Assembly (NCBI RefSeq): GCF_037392515.1 | Contig: NC_090280.1 | Coordinates: 23,875,118 to 23,939,117, forward strand | DNA: 64,000 nt | Direction: 5' to 3' | DNA from: Haliotis asinina | Taxonomy: Eukaryota > Mollusca > Gastropoda > Lepetellida > Haliotidae | Part shown: positions 32,288 to 43,457 of the stretch, in pieces | Numbering within the stretch: position 1 is the first letter of the stretch | How the letters are laid out: every line of letters starts with the position of its first letter | The notes under the pieces: generated by a model | What the model was told of the DNA's origin: nothing | Database searches by the model: none | What the model saw: the letters and a program-made list of their open reading frames with translations, nothing else | Position numbers and translations under genes: made by a program

Positions 32288-33833
32288 ATTCTACCATGAG
32301 TTCACCCTATAGTGAGCACCACAAACACAGAATACATTCACCAAATCAACGACGACCACCCCCAGGCACCATGAACGTGGCTGAGAAAATGTACTGGCGG
32401 CAAAAGCTGCCCCTAGGCTTCCAGTATTACCTGGAGCGTATGTCTCGCAGCATCATCAGGGGGCTGCCAGACAATGTCTATGAATTTGCAGCTGTATACC
32501 TAGAGGAAAAACTTGTAGAGAGAAATGGTAGGTTGGTCCATATATTCCCTTGTTTAAAACAAATGGTATTCACTGATCAATATTTCCAACAGGAGATATC
32601 AATGTCATGAACATCATTCCATACAATTAGGATACAATGACCTGTCAACCAAGTCAGCGAGCATTACCACCCGATTCTGCTAGTCGTCTCTTACAACAAG
32701 CATGGTTAGTGATAAAAGAACTGAAGTTTGACAAGATAATCACATGGTGCCAACATTAGAATATGATGCTACATGCACTGCCATTGTTAAAATTTAGGCA
32801 GCAGAGGAGACTAGACAGTTTAAAAAATTATGAAATATCAGGAAGACCTTCACATGCCTTCATTGCAATGGATATACATTGTATTGCCAATGTGACGTTA
32901 AATATCAGCTCACCTAAGTAGCATGCCTCCATGACGAAAAATGTTTACAACATTTCATAATAAATTATGATGATGGTTAATGCCAACACACAATTTCAGA
33001 CATTTTCAATAATATTTTGGTCTGTATATTATATTTATATCGAAGCATGTGCACTCACTTTTGCTTTCTATTGATGCAATAATAGACTGAATATCCCTTA
33101 CGACTGGCCTGAAATGGATAATTGAAACTTCAAGAGGACAACTTCCAAACAGCAAACACTTGCCATATATGGAATGTAAACAATTGCTCCATACATTGAA
33201 AACTGTAGCACGTGGTGTTGTCAGTGTTTGTTGAATATATTTTCAGTCACTAGTTTACAAACATTCTTGTGCCAGACATAGGCATCATTTTGTCTAGGAG
33301 TGATTACTGTCTCCAAAGGAGCGAGAGGATATTTGTAAATAGCGCTCCAAGGCACATAACTCTGTAGGGTTTGGTTGAAATAATGTTCAACTGGTCAATT
33401 AATGCACAAGTCAATTAATGCAATGTTGCCTTAATGATTCATTCCAATTTTTTAAGTTGAGATGGTAATGTCAACAAACTTTGGAATAAATTATTTGGTA
33501 GATTCCCTGAGCCCTGACAGCTAGTATTATTGAGAGAAATGCATTATTTGTGTTTTAGGGATGTGTGGTATGAAATAGTGCCTTTAACCAGGGAGCCTAT
33601 ATAGAGATTTATAGAGTATCCCTGCTTTAACAAATGCTAGCAGAGGAAAATGAACAGATCTTAATCCTATTTCTGCCTTTCTGCACCCATCAACACAAAT
33701 GTTCCCCATATTTCAGCTGAGATCCAGCGCCTGCCAGATGTTACCTACTTTGACAAACTGAAGAAGAAACATTCCCTTGCCCCATCCGAACAAGGTGACG
33801 TAACCCAGAGGGAGAGAACTCTGCAACAGAGAG
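32288..33833 (+). CDS. RIIa (R2D2) domain protein, 5' two coding exons
   Basis: Exon 32288-32527 (ATG 32296) and exon 33717-33833; the join is phase 1. Residues 1-77 begin MSSPYSEHHKHRIHSPNQRR and contain LPLGFQYYLERMSRSIIRGL then PDNVYEFAAVYLEEKLVERN. This is a clear RIIa dimerisation/docking helix pair with the P-D-N-x-Y-x-F-A-A-x-Y signature of SPA17, CABYR and RIIAD1-type proteins, which bind AKAP helices in sperm flagella and cilia. The second exon gives AEIQRLPDVTYFDKLKKKHS and continues to QRERTLQQR, ending in phase 1 at the donor gtgagc. No later exon could be fixed, so the gene is partial here. The basic, Pro-rich N-terminal extension is longer than in SPA17. Confidence 0.8.
32296..32527 (+). 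CDS. RIIa gene, exon with the docking domain
   Basis: The acceptor is ttttgttgaacag at 32287; the start is in accATGAGT at 32296. The domain spans about residues 39-77. The donor is AATG/gtaggt. Confidence 0.82.
32613..32710 (+). repeat. Dispersed repeat fragment
   Basis: acaattaggatacaatgacc, tgtcaaccaagtcagcgagc and cgattctgctagtcgtctct match the tctgtaaataatc family. Confidence 0.75.
32990..33300 (+). repeat. Dispersed repeat, second copy of the 9105 family
   Basis: Collinear with 9190-9470; see that entry. Confidence 0.65.
33717..33833 (+). CDS. RIIa gene, next exon
   Basis: The acceptor is ccccatatttcag and the donor gtgagc. It is 117 bases, open only in the frame that continues the upstream exon, and encodes a charged linker with FDKLKKKHSLAPSEQGD. 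Confidence 0.75.
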
Positions 33834-34457
33834 GTGAGCAACACGTAATAATGAAAAGTCATCTTCTCCAAACACCAAGTGATTGCATGAGGTGCTTAAT
33901 CAGAATCTGATTAAAACCTGAGATAACCCATGCTGCCTGTCAGGCACTAGAAGGTTATTGTCACATGACTTAATCCAACTGAGTACCAATTTTCTGCTGG
34001 TTGAACAGAGGCAATTTTGAACAAAGCTGCCTCAGGTGAGACCACATGTATCACGTGTGTTTCGTTATGGGGCAGGACTGAAGTCCTAAAGTACTGTCGG
34101 AAATAGTTGTAAAAATGTTCTTTCATGTTTATCTCTACAATTTATGTTGTTGATATGTGAAAGTGTAAAATTCCTGTTAAAGAACGAATAAACTCAATTT
34201 TTTGGTACTCATTTTACCACTGCACTTGAAAGACTTCTGGTTAGTCATAAACGGAACGCCATTTTTTAATAAAAAAAATGTGGTTAATTAATACCAAGCG
34301 TTTAAAAGTTGCTGAAAGCCGTCTGTTTCTCGTTCGTAAACGAAACCCGCAAAAAGAGCTCTGCAGTGACGTCACAGAAGGAACAATTTTCAGTTAGTTG
34401 TATAGAAAATGTGTTGGAAGCTCGTCACTTTGCTGATTTCTCGATGTCACCAAACAC

Positions 34458-34554
34458 ATGTCGAACTGTTGTGTTGCCGTCAATTGCTCCTCGGGGTCGG
34501 GTGATGGTGTCAGTATGCACAGATTTCCTCCGAACCCCATAGTTTGTGCTTAAA
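34458..34554 (+). pseudogene. THAP zinc-finger N-terminus, truncated
   Basis: ATG at 34458 gives MSNCCVAVNCSSGSGDGVSM then HRFPPNPIVCA and a stop. C-x4-C followed by H-R-F-P is the start of a C2CH THAP domain. The second half appears only as broken traces (LNWLLWKPVVYAKL in another frame at 34548-34590), without the closing C-x2-H. Confidence 0.5.
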
Positions 34555-34974
34555 TTGGTTGTTGTGGAAGCCTGTGGTATATGCTAAATTGGATGGTTCG
34601 TCCCTTACCACGCTTCCAGGAATGAAAATGGAGTTTAAGTTTCATCGAGTTTATAAAATCAAGACTACTTACTACACATTGCTGACCAAAAGGATTTTGC
34701 ATGAATGTATACGCTTTCTTCCTCGGAAGCAAGGTGGGGGTCCAAGTGACATCAATATTGCAAGTAATATTATATTGACTTCCACCTCGCTTCCAAGAGT
34801 GAAATTGTTATGTCATAAGCAATGTCATGCAAATTCCTATTGTCCATCAATAAAATACATATTTTACTACCAATAGAAAGTAATTTTGATTTTGTAAGTT
34901 GGTGAAAACAAGCTTGAATAGCATTCATCCTCAGACTGGGTGCCGCCATTTGTTGAAAATCGTGAAGTCACGGA

Positions 34975-35095
34975 CTAAAGTCCATTCGAATTAGTGACGC
35001 CGTCGGTTCCAAATGCATTCCCGTGCTTCGAATACTCAATAACACCCGGAAATTGGCCAACACATGATGTTTATCTCCTAATTCGCACGCACGCC
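34975..35095 (-). repeat. Dispersed repeat of the 'ttggccaatttccgggtg' family
   Basis: The reverse complement reads aggagataaacatcatgtgt, tggccaatttccgggtgtta and gcacgggaatgcatttggaa ccgacggcgtca. Copies are at 45670-45755 and 47300-47425. Confidence 0.85.
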
Positions 35096-36369
35096 CTAGT
35101 ATATGTCGTCTGTATCATTGCACTTCACGACGAAAACAATTATTCTGTTGTTAAACTTAAAACAAATTAAAGTTATAGGATCAATGTCAGACTATTACCT
35201 TGTTCGAGGTATCCATCAATATCCACAAAAATGAATGATATATAATTCATCTGCAGATTTCCCAAGTGATGTGTCTTTTAACAGTCTAATTAATATACGA
35301 TAACATGGTGTATCGTGTCAGTTTTTTCACATTGCTGTATAGTCCCATTGGTCACTCAAGATAGCACACCTGGCAACTAGTTGCATAATGTGCGTCATTC
35401 TTTTAAAAAAGTAATTTAGTTAGCCAATAAAGAGCAATCAATCAATGCATTGGCGGTTAATCCTTTGAAAGAAGGGTGTTGTTTTACATAAACACAGACA
35501 CGACAGAATGTATTGAGTATAGACTAGTAAATGTACATACATCAACACTACCTTTTGACAAATCCCCATGGCATTTAAATCAGCATAAAATTAATTAATC
35601 AACCAGCGTGTTATCGGTTAATCCTTTGATCGATCCAGACACAAGAAATGCCAAATGGGGACTTTTGTGGGTAATCTAAGTGGCGTTACCACTAATTATA
35701 CCTGTTATAAATTCATTAACTGAGCATCAAGTTTGTACAAACCTGTAAACGAAATAGTTTACCCCCTGAAATGTAGATGAATTCTGTAAAGACCCTCATA
35801 TCTATACCTACTATTACCTCACCTGATTGTTTGAAATTTCGTTTGTGACTGAGAATTGTGCACTTTTGACAAAAAGGTCGATTTAAGGTAGTTAAAGATC
35901 GAAATGAGCAGTTTTAATATCAGGATTTCAGTTATTAACGATGTCAGTGAGTGATTTATGCATTTGCACCCCTAGAGTGTATGTGATCTTTAAACTAAGT
36001 TGTGCCTAACTCAAGTAACTACAGTTCCAGTAGTAGGGAGAGTGAAAACATGAAAAAAGGACATTACTGAGGACAGATTTGTGCAGAACTGTGCGGATTT
36101 TTTCAGTCCAAAGCAACGTATTTGGAACAGACCATGGCTTTATGCAAATTAGTGTCCAATGACATTGTATTACAAAGGGCACTTTGTTTTACCCTATTTT
36201 ACGAGTAAACATGCTTTTCTGGATATCCTCTTACACATTCCACTAAATGACCAGTTAGACCGAAGTGAGATATTTCGACATACACTATTTGCAGTTGTGT
36301 AAATTTGAAGGATACAATGTAACTGCCTAAAAACATTTTTTTTTTTATTTCCGACAGTACTTTAGAAAC

Positions 36370-38250
36370 TCTCAGGACTCAAACTGCCAAGTACAGTCAC
36401 CCACCCGAGGACTGCCCCAGTTTCACATTGCTTCAACTTCAACTGAATTGTGACCTGAGCTCTGTGCACAGTACCACATGCTACCTTTTATGTATCATAC
36501 TGGTCTGCATGCTTATGCTTTTATGAAATCACTGGACAGAGTTGCAGCCATATCTGCTGCCAGAATTGTTTGATCATGGCTTCAGATCCCAGATTCAAAC
36601 TGCAATTCTTGGTTTGTTTGTATCATAGCCATAAGCTGTTACTGATATAGCTGTTACTGTTCAAAAGTGACCTTCAAACAGCTTTCTCATTCAATCGCTC
36701 TGATTGATGAGGGTCAAGTGGTAACCAGGGAAATACAGATGTAAGGCCAAGTTACAATCGGGAATATCCCCTTGAACCTGAGCCATATGTCATGAAATGA
36801 ACACCCCTGCACCCCACCCTTAGGATGTGCCCCTGGTGTACTGGTAGATGAAAGCAGTGTCAGTATTTCTGAGTATTGTCATTGTTGCTTCATGCTGTTG
36901 GGCCTTTTTGTTTATATTGTGATCATATTGATGTGGAGTGATAAATATTTTAAGACTGCTTCAGTTGTTCAAAAGGTTACAAATGTTTTTTTTGTGATGT
37001 GCGTCGGTAACAAACTTTCTGTTTTGATGGCTCCATTTGAACATCAAGGTGGGCAGATCTCAACTCAGTCACAGGGTGTAGTTGAACTGATCACTGCAAG
37101 TGTCAGCTCCACCCTTTAGAGATTCTTAGAGTTTCTGCTCCGCTCCAGCACGTCTTATGTCACATTGACAGGGCTTGGTCACACCAAAGACCTCAATCAC
37201 AGTTATTTACACCACAGGTCACTAATTGTTGCATACTTCTTGACTATGCACACATTCCTTCTAACCTTTACATAACGGAATAGAGATACGGCTTCAGACC
37301 ACCTCAGAAAATGCATGATGGATTTCTCTCATAACAGGAATATATATAAATGCACTTATTTAGGAGGGTGCCATCAGGCGTCAGGCCAAACCAACAATTT
37401 TGGTGTACCTCAGTGAAAGTAAGTGTGCCCTTTCCTTTAAAGTTTTGATGATCCATTTAAACATAAAACATCACAACAATTTTGTCATTTCAATATATTG
37501 TTCAATAAATCAGTAAACATCATGTAAGCCTGCTAACTTGAGAGGTGGTTTTCCTGGACACTGTGATGACTGCAAGAGTAGTTCAGCTTTATTTGTCCTA
37601 GACCCATAAACTAACCCACAAACTATGTTATCATCCAGCATGGGATATCCTGTTATGTGAAGTGGCATTCAAAATTACCACACCTGTGTTAAGCTGTGAG
37701 ATGGAGAATGCCACTGATAAACAGTTTCATGCAATGCAAAAATAAGCTTTGAATCCCTCAAGCTGGTCAGATTTACTGTATTTTCCATTAAATGAATCAT
37801 AATCATGGTGAATATTTTAAACATTTTAGCTGGCCCTTCGGGGCACATATTTCTTCCTTGCCACATCAATATTTTAGGTAGCATGTCACACAAATTAAGC
37901 ACTATTTTGACTGGGCAGCTTTGGATATTGACAATGTGGCTTGAAAAGTACCCACTATTTGTCCATTTATTGAAATTCTGTCCTGAAGACGTCTTTGTAA
38001 TCTTTAACTTCTCTTAAAAGGATCAAGACAAGCGTTGGTTTCTTAGTGGAGACAGCATAGGTAGTCTGCTATTGGAACAATCTGACCTTACATAAATGAT
38101 AAACTGAGACCATCTACATTTGATCACTTTGAGATGGAACTTATGCAGTCACTAAATACAATCAGAGCAATACCACACATCAGCAGGAAGTAATGGTTTT
38201 GATGCTCCATGGAAATTAATGAAAATAATGTAAGTTAAAACCTCCATGAG
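36370..38250. other. Intergenic or intronic, nothing secure
   Basis: A strong donor-like gtgaaagtaagtg at 37415 follows an open stretch from 37364, but its phase does not fit the RIIa gene (see rejected items). No other exon is convincing. Confidence 0.35.
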
Positions 38251-38252
38251 TA

Positions 38253-38405
38253 GAAGTGAGCATGAGTACAGTTTTACGCTGCTTTAGCAATATTTCAACA
38301 ATATCATGGCAGGGAACACCTGAAATGGACACGATGGACCTATGTGGGGAATCCAACTCAGACCTTCGGGTGACCAGCAAACGCTTTGTCCACTGGCTAC
38401 TACTC
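38253..38405 (-). repeat. SINE copy, reverse orientation
   Basis: cagttttacgctgctttagc, ggaacacctgaaatggacac, gtggggaatccaactcagac and gcaaacgctttgtccactgg. Confidence 0.85.
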
Positions 38406-41246
38406 CATGGGTTATGTTTTCACCTGAAACTTTGTGAGCTGACAAAAGACTATCTACCCAGCATCTCCACATTCTGATTATTTACTGATTTCAAGTCAAG
38501 TTTTGTCCCTATTGTGTATGTATTGACTTTTCTGCTGCATTTGCTGATGCTGTTTGCCTGCTGTGTCCTATTTCCTGGCTCACACAAACATATTATTGAA
38601 AAATTCTGGTCAAATAAACTACATGACTCACACTCACAGCTGTCTTCCCACTTTGCTGAAATTGATAAAGTGACCTTCATATATAAGTAATAGGTTATTG
38701 AAATAACTGTAAACCTATACAATCTGAGCTTTGAGTCACTCCTATGCATAAACCATGTCACCCAGATCCAGTGCACTGTTTTATCAATGAGCAGTTGCTG
38801 GAAAAGTGCATTGGACTGGTAGGCAATGCAGGTGCATGACATTACTGCTGGTTCTAAAACATGTGCAAGTGTAGCGCGGTAACTGTATCATACTTCCACC
38901 TTAAACAATACAATGGCACATTAACCTCTGACCCATCTGTTTATTTAGCCACATGGGGCTTAGCTGAGGTTTGCAGGAGAGCTCAGCACTAGCATCTTGG
39001 TCCCAGTTTCATATAATGTCACCAGGTAACTTGGATGATTGAGAACGTTCCTGAATTGATAAATTATCACTAAATAACAAGCTATCGGCAACATATGGAA
39101 CATAATATGTTATACTGGGCTTGTGTGAGCAAGTGTGTTCTGAAGCAGTCGTAAAATCCCAGGGTTGCTTGTGCCCAGTAGCAGACGATACTTTGCCCAA
39201 CAGGTTCTGAGCCACTTGTAACGACATCCACATTCTTAGTAAAAAGCATCCAGTATTATTTTCTCCTTTTGCTATTCTTGTCTTTGGCTGCAGCGGAATG
39301 CTGGACGCATCGTTTTCTGAAAGGTCACTTGTTCGTGGTGTCAGGAGAGATAGGTATAACTATAATACCGTATACATTTGTAGCAAACATGGTGCAGCCA
39401 TGCATCGTTTCACATATGCGTGTCGTTAGAATGGGTGAGTTCAGACGTTGCAGTTTCAGGCTACCGATCATAGGCGGGTACACAAGGTGGATGGCGGTGG
39501 GATGGGATGGTGACAGTGGTGCAGGGGTGCGCACTCCTTTTGTCCTGAACGTTTTTTAAATGGCCACTGAAACATCTGTCAAAATGAAGTGTGCACCCAC
39601 CGCTCTCAAAAACTTGCATCCACCCCTACCGAAAACAGTATTTCGGTTTTGTCTCAAGGTCTCCACATTTCCCAACCTTGTGTTTCCACAAGATCAAATT
39701 CAGCTGTCCTTGAAAGGAGAACTTCCTGCGGTCGCTTCTTTCAAACAATTGTCTGATATGTTTTAGGAAGAGCTAAACGTACATAATTGAACATACTTGA
39801 TCATTTTAAGAATGAAGAAAAGCAACCCTTAGGAAACAAACTCCGGAGGATTTGCATGTTTGGCCGTTTGTGGCCATGCTGTTAACCACTTGCTTGCTTG
39901 GTCCAGACTCAACTAAGTACACATAACACACGGTACCAATCATACTGAAGTAAACTCTCAGCCACGGGAGTGGTAATAAATACCACAGTGTTTGTAAACA
40001 TATTTTCAACATGAACAACTGATTCTGATTTTGCGAGCGGCTTCTGTCAGATTGTCTGGAGCATTCTAACCAAGGCTGGAAGTCTACCAATCTCGTTGCC
40101 ACCAGCAGCATCTACAGACAGATATTTCTAGTGTTTCGTTCAGTGGTATTGTTGGGTATGTTGTACATGAAGATATGCCAGGGACAGATAAAACACCACA
40201 ACACTGACTGATTCAAGTTACATCCGTGGCATTTACATGACATTTGTTTTGGAAAGTCATGTGAACATTGCTCGTGTAACTGCATGAATCACATAGCAAC
40301 CAGTTGTAGATAGCCGGACGCTGGGTACATAAACAGAGCCTTGCCGCTTGACACTTCTCCATTACACCAGTTACATAGCCCAACAGTGCTGTCATTTATT
40401 GATATTTACTTTTTGAGTGCATGGTGTTGACTAAAAGTATACCCATGCCTCACGATACGGGTACCGTATGTGGTACACAGGCTGTAGTTGCACTGACCTT
40501 GAGAAGTCGGTGTGCGTTTCAACACGATACTCACTGAATACGTTTCTAATCACACCTTGTGTTTGGCAATGTTACCGATAAAAGCTACATTGTGAAAGGT
40601 AAAGATATAGACTGACGGTGTGTGTGTGTGTGTGTTTTAATGTGTCCATACGGCACCGTCGAAAATGCATGTTTTGTATGACTAACGTTGACTTGAGTAA
40701 CTTGAGAAATTGTGAGCTGTCCAATACTGCCCTTTCGGGGCCACTGACATGTTAAAGTATAAACTACATTGTCATTCGTATTGTGTTCGTGGAAAAGGAT
40801 AACAGTGGAGTTGAGGCATTAATTGAAAACTAGTTACTCAAGTCAGTACGTTTTCAGGGAATTGTTTGGTATGAGGGAAGTGTTTATTAAAGTGTGCACC
40901 ATGATCGCTAGACCAACGCTGTCTCTGAATGTACATAATTTTGATCGAAACAAATACGTCAGTTTAAACCGAAATGGAACCCCAATGATACGAGAGAATT
41001 AGAACCCGAGGAAATCTGGACACGCTTCATATAATTTATGGACTTCAGCATTGCAGGGAGGGCTGGGCGGAAGGGAAAATAAAATATGGTTTAGAGACTG
41101 TGAGACAGACTACATGATCGCTTGATGATTCCTTAAAACTGTAACAGCCAGTCCTCGTCATGTAATTTATCACTGTCACCGGACTGGATGCTTATGTAAC
41201 ATTACATTTAAAATTAGACCATTTCCTTCTCGATGTATGGTCGTGA
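38406..41246. other. Intergenic, no gene recognised
   Basis: A (TG)n run lies at 40617-40635. I searched both strands for exons of the neighbouring genes and saw none. Frames here lack conserved motifs. Confidence 0.35.
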
Positions 41247-42066
41247 TGTGTGTGAGTGAGTATGGTTTTACGCCGCATATAGCAATATTCCAGAAATATC
41301 ACGGCTGGGGATACCATATATGGGGAATCAACCCGGATCTTCAGCGTGACGAACGGACGCTTTAACCCACTGGAGGCCACAGGGACATATGTGTCCCCCC
41401 TCTTCATCCCTCACTCTAAAGTCAAATAACATTATAAATATACCACGCACATATATATACTTCACAGTTTTAAATTCTGCGGAAAATTCCCCCATTTCCT
41501 GATACCATGATCTATTATATCAGGCCAAGCTATAAAGTGCTTAAAATTGCCTTTCAAAATAGGCTTCATCGTAAATGTTGCCATTTTTCACAACGCACAA
41601 AATCGCGATTCAGAACGTTATTTGCTGTATGTTTTGAAATATGAAAATCGGATAATTAGCGCATACATCCATTTCATATACACTAATGTTGTTCAGATAT
41701 CAAGCTGTATTTTCTTCGCTCACAATTGTCGTAAAAATGACAAATTAAAAAAAATCGTAGCAGTGTGCTTTTATTGGTGCACGATAAAAAACCGTAGAAA
41801 TTTACTGTTATTTAACGTACACAAAAGTTTTGGACAACATTTAGCGGTGTCTATTTCGCAAATCTCTGAGGTAGTCGCAGTTATATTCAAACCAACGGAT
41901 AGAAAATTAAATATTCTATATATCTGTGCAATTTTATAGCCGTAGGCAGTTCCATGACGACGCGAGCGCAAATCTCGCACAAAGTTCACTTTTCAGACCT
42001 TACGAAAATGTGCCTGAAAAAAACTCGGCATCCCGGGGGTTAACCACAAGACGACTCCACCACCCC
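41247..42066 (-). repeat. SINE copy split by an insertion
   Basis: Left part 41247-41361 (gtgagtgagtatggttttac, atggggaatcaacccggatc, acgaacggacgc) and right part 42044-42066 (ccacaagacgactccaccac). Removing 41366-42043 restores the gctttaaccac...caccccac order of the other reverse SINEs. Confidence 0.85.
41366..42039. mobile_element. TTAA-flanked 674 bp element (piggyBac-like MITE?) inside SINE
   Basis: TTAA at 41362-41365 and 42040-42043 flank an insert starting CCCACTGGAGGCCACAGGGA and ending GGCATCCCGGGGG (reverse: CCCCCGGGATGCC). TTAA duplication with C-run/G-run ends is the piggyBac hallmark. It contains a subterminal palindrome gggacatatgtgtccc and a 130-codon A/T-rich open stretch (41547-41939) with no recognised motif, so it is probably non-autonomous. 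Confidence 0.75.
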
Positions 42067-42730
42067 AGTTCGTAATGCATGGATGTGCTGTGTAAATATG
42101 GTCTTTGGACATATGTGTTCTCTGGGGTTTTTTAATGTATATGTTAACGTATGTTCTCCGTATACGAACAGTACCTGTGTTTACACGAACACATGTTCTC
42201 TGTATGTGAACATTTTTGTTTGTTAGTTTTTTATTTTTAATTCTCTTGAATGTTTGTCTTTTTCAGTACCTGACTGCTTAAAAACATTGAGAGTTCGAGT
42301 CGAACTTGGTATAGCCCACCCCATCGATTTACTTCACCCCTCATTAAAATCATATTTCAATTGTGGGTCAGTTTGCTGCCAAGCAATCCATGTGACAGCC
42401 CCGGGAGATGACAGTCCTGCCTTAGTGCACTCCCGTGTTTAATTGCGCCCACAAAGTACACCGCGGTTCGTTGCTTGAGGAGAGTAATATTGAAACGATA
42501 ACTCGACATGTTGTAATGATTCTGTGTGCACGATCTAGCGATATTAGATAATATTCCAAGTATTCCTGGAAGGAGTGTAATCATCATGTTGATAATAGGG
42601 ATCGCAGATAGTGAAAGTTGGCTTCACTCGGTCAACCGATAACCTGTTTGCATAGATATCTTATCAATAATTAGAATCATTATTGCTGAATAAAAACAAA
42701 CGCCATTTTTTTCAGATACCTGAACGACCT

Positions 42731-42838
42731 GGGCCTATATTTTCGAAGCCCCCTTAGCGCTAAGATAGTCGTTAGTGCCATACATTAACATAGACTTACG
42801 ACTATCTTAGCTCTAAGAGAGCTTCGAAAATCTTGGCC
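42731..42838. mobile_element. TTCGAAGC palindromic MITE, copy 2
   Basis: Arms gggcctatattttcgaagcc and gagcttcgaaaatcttggcc, with inner cttagcgctaagatagtcgt / acgactatcttagctctaag. Confidence 0.92.
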
Positions 42839-42840
42839 TT

Positions 42841-42947
42841 GGGCCTACATTTTCGAAGCCCTCTTAGCGCTAGATAACCGTACATTGGTGTTAATGTATG
42901 GCACTTACGACAATCGTAGCGCTAAGAGAGCTTCGGAAATCTAGGCC
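42841..42947. mobile_element. TTCGAAGC palindromic MITE, copy 3
   Basis: gggcctacattttcgaagcc ... gagcttcggaaatctaggcc, directly after copy 2 in tandem. Confidence 0.92.
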
Positions 42948-43174
42948 ATGTTAAGACACGGCGTCTGGTAGTAATTTTAAATGTCAATATATTCAGTTAG
43001 TAATGAATGGGTTGGGGCTAAATATACGGCATTCAGATTACGTGCAGATGTGAGCGTTTGCTTGCTTGCACCATGGGTAATGACGATTTTGTTTTATCTG
43101 TCCTGGCGCACTGTTATAAATGTCGTAGTTAGACAATGGGGCGTAGTATCTCACTCCCTGTAGCCCGTGGGTCA

Positions 43175-43264
43175 GGGCCAAGATTTTCGAAGCTCTCTTA
43201 GCGCAAAGATAGTTGTAAGTGCCATACATTAACATTAACTTACGACTGTCTTAAATGTAGGCCC
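43175..43264. mobile_element. TTCGAAGC palindromic MITE, copy 4 (right arm truncated)
   Basis: It starts gggccaagattttcgaagct and stops after cgactgtcttaaatgtaggc, lacking the final TTCGAA arm. Confidence 0.85.
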
Positions 43265-43357
43265 TGGACTTAGATTTTCGAAGCTCGCTTAGCGCTAAGA
43301 TAGACGTAAGTTTATGTTATTGTATGGTACTTACGACTATCTTAGCGCTAAGAGAGC
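43265..43357. mobile_element. TTCGAAGC palindromic MITE, copy 5 (right end replaced)
   Basis: It starts tggacttagattttcgaagc and reaches cttagcgctaagagagc, where a different hairpin element begins. Confidence 0.85.
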
Positions 43358-43457
43358 GATCCACGAAACGTTCGTAGCACTACGGCATTCGTAAGCCTGT
43401 GATAAACTATAGAGTTACTACAGGTCGTAACGGTACGAAAGCTTTGTGTATCGGGAC
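43358..43457. mobile_element. Second hairpin MITE family (CGAAACGTTCGTAG type)
   Basis: gatccacgaaacgttcgtag pairs imperfectly with ggtacgaaagctttgtgtatc. Related pieces are at 52145-52200, 52970-53015 and 53333-53450. Confidence 0.7.

Larger units (their letters stand above)
34086..36365 (+). mobile_element. ~2.3 kb element with 20 bp inverted ends and THAP-like fragment
   Basis: ctaaagtactgtcggaaata (34086-34105) is the exact reverse complement of 36346-36365. Inside is a THAP-like start at 34458 and a nested or shared repeat at 34975-35095. No catalytic transposase domain was found, so it is non-autonomous or decayed. THAP domains occur in P-element-type transposases, but the class is not proven. 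Confidence 0.65.

Noticed and set aside
37364-37416. Possible third exon of the RIIa gene (GAIRRQAKPTILVYLSE) before a strong gtaagt donor
   Set aside because: Its only acceptor positions give the wrong phase after the exon at 33833, where the frame hits TGA; the acceptor pyrimidine tract is also weak.
41547-41939. 130-codon frame
   Set aside because: It lies within the TTAA-flanked insertion, is A/T-rich and shows no transposase or other motif, so it is kept only as a note on that element.
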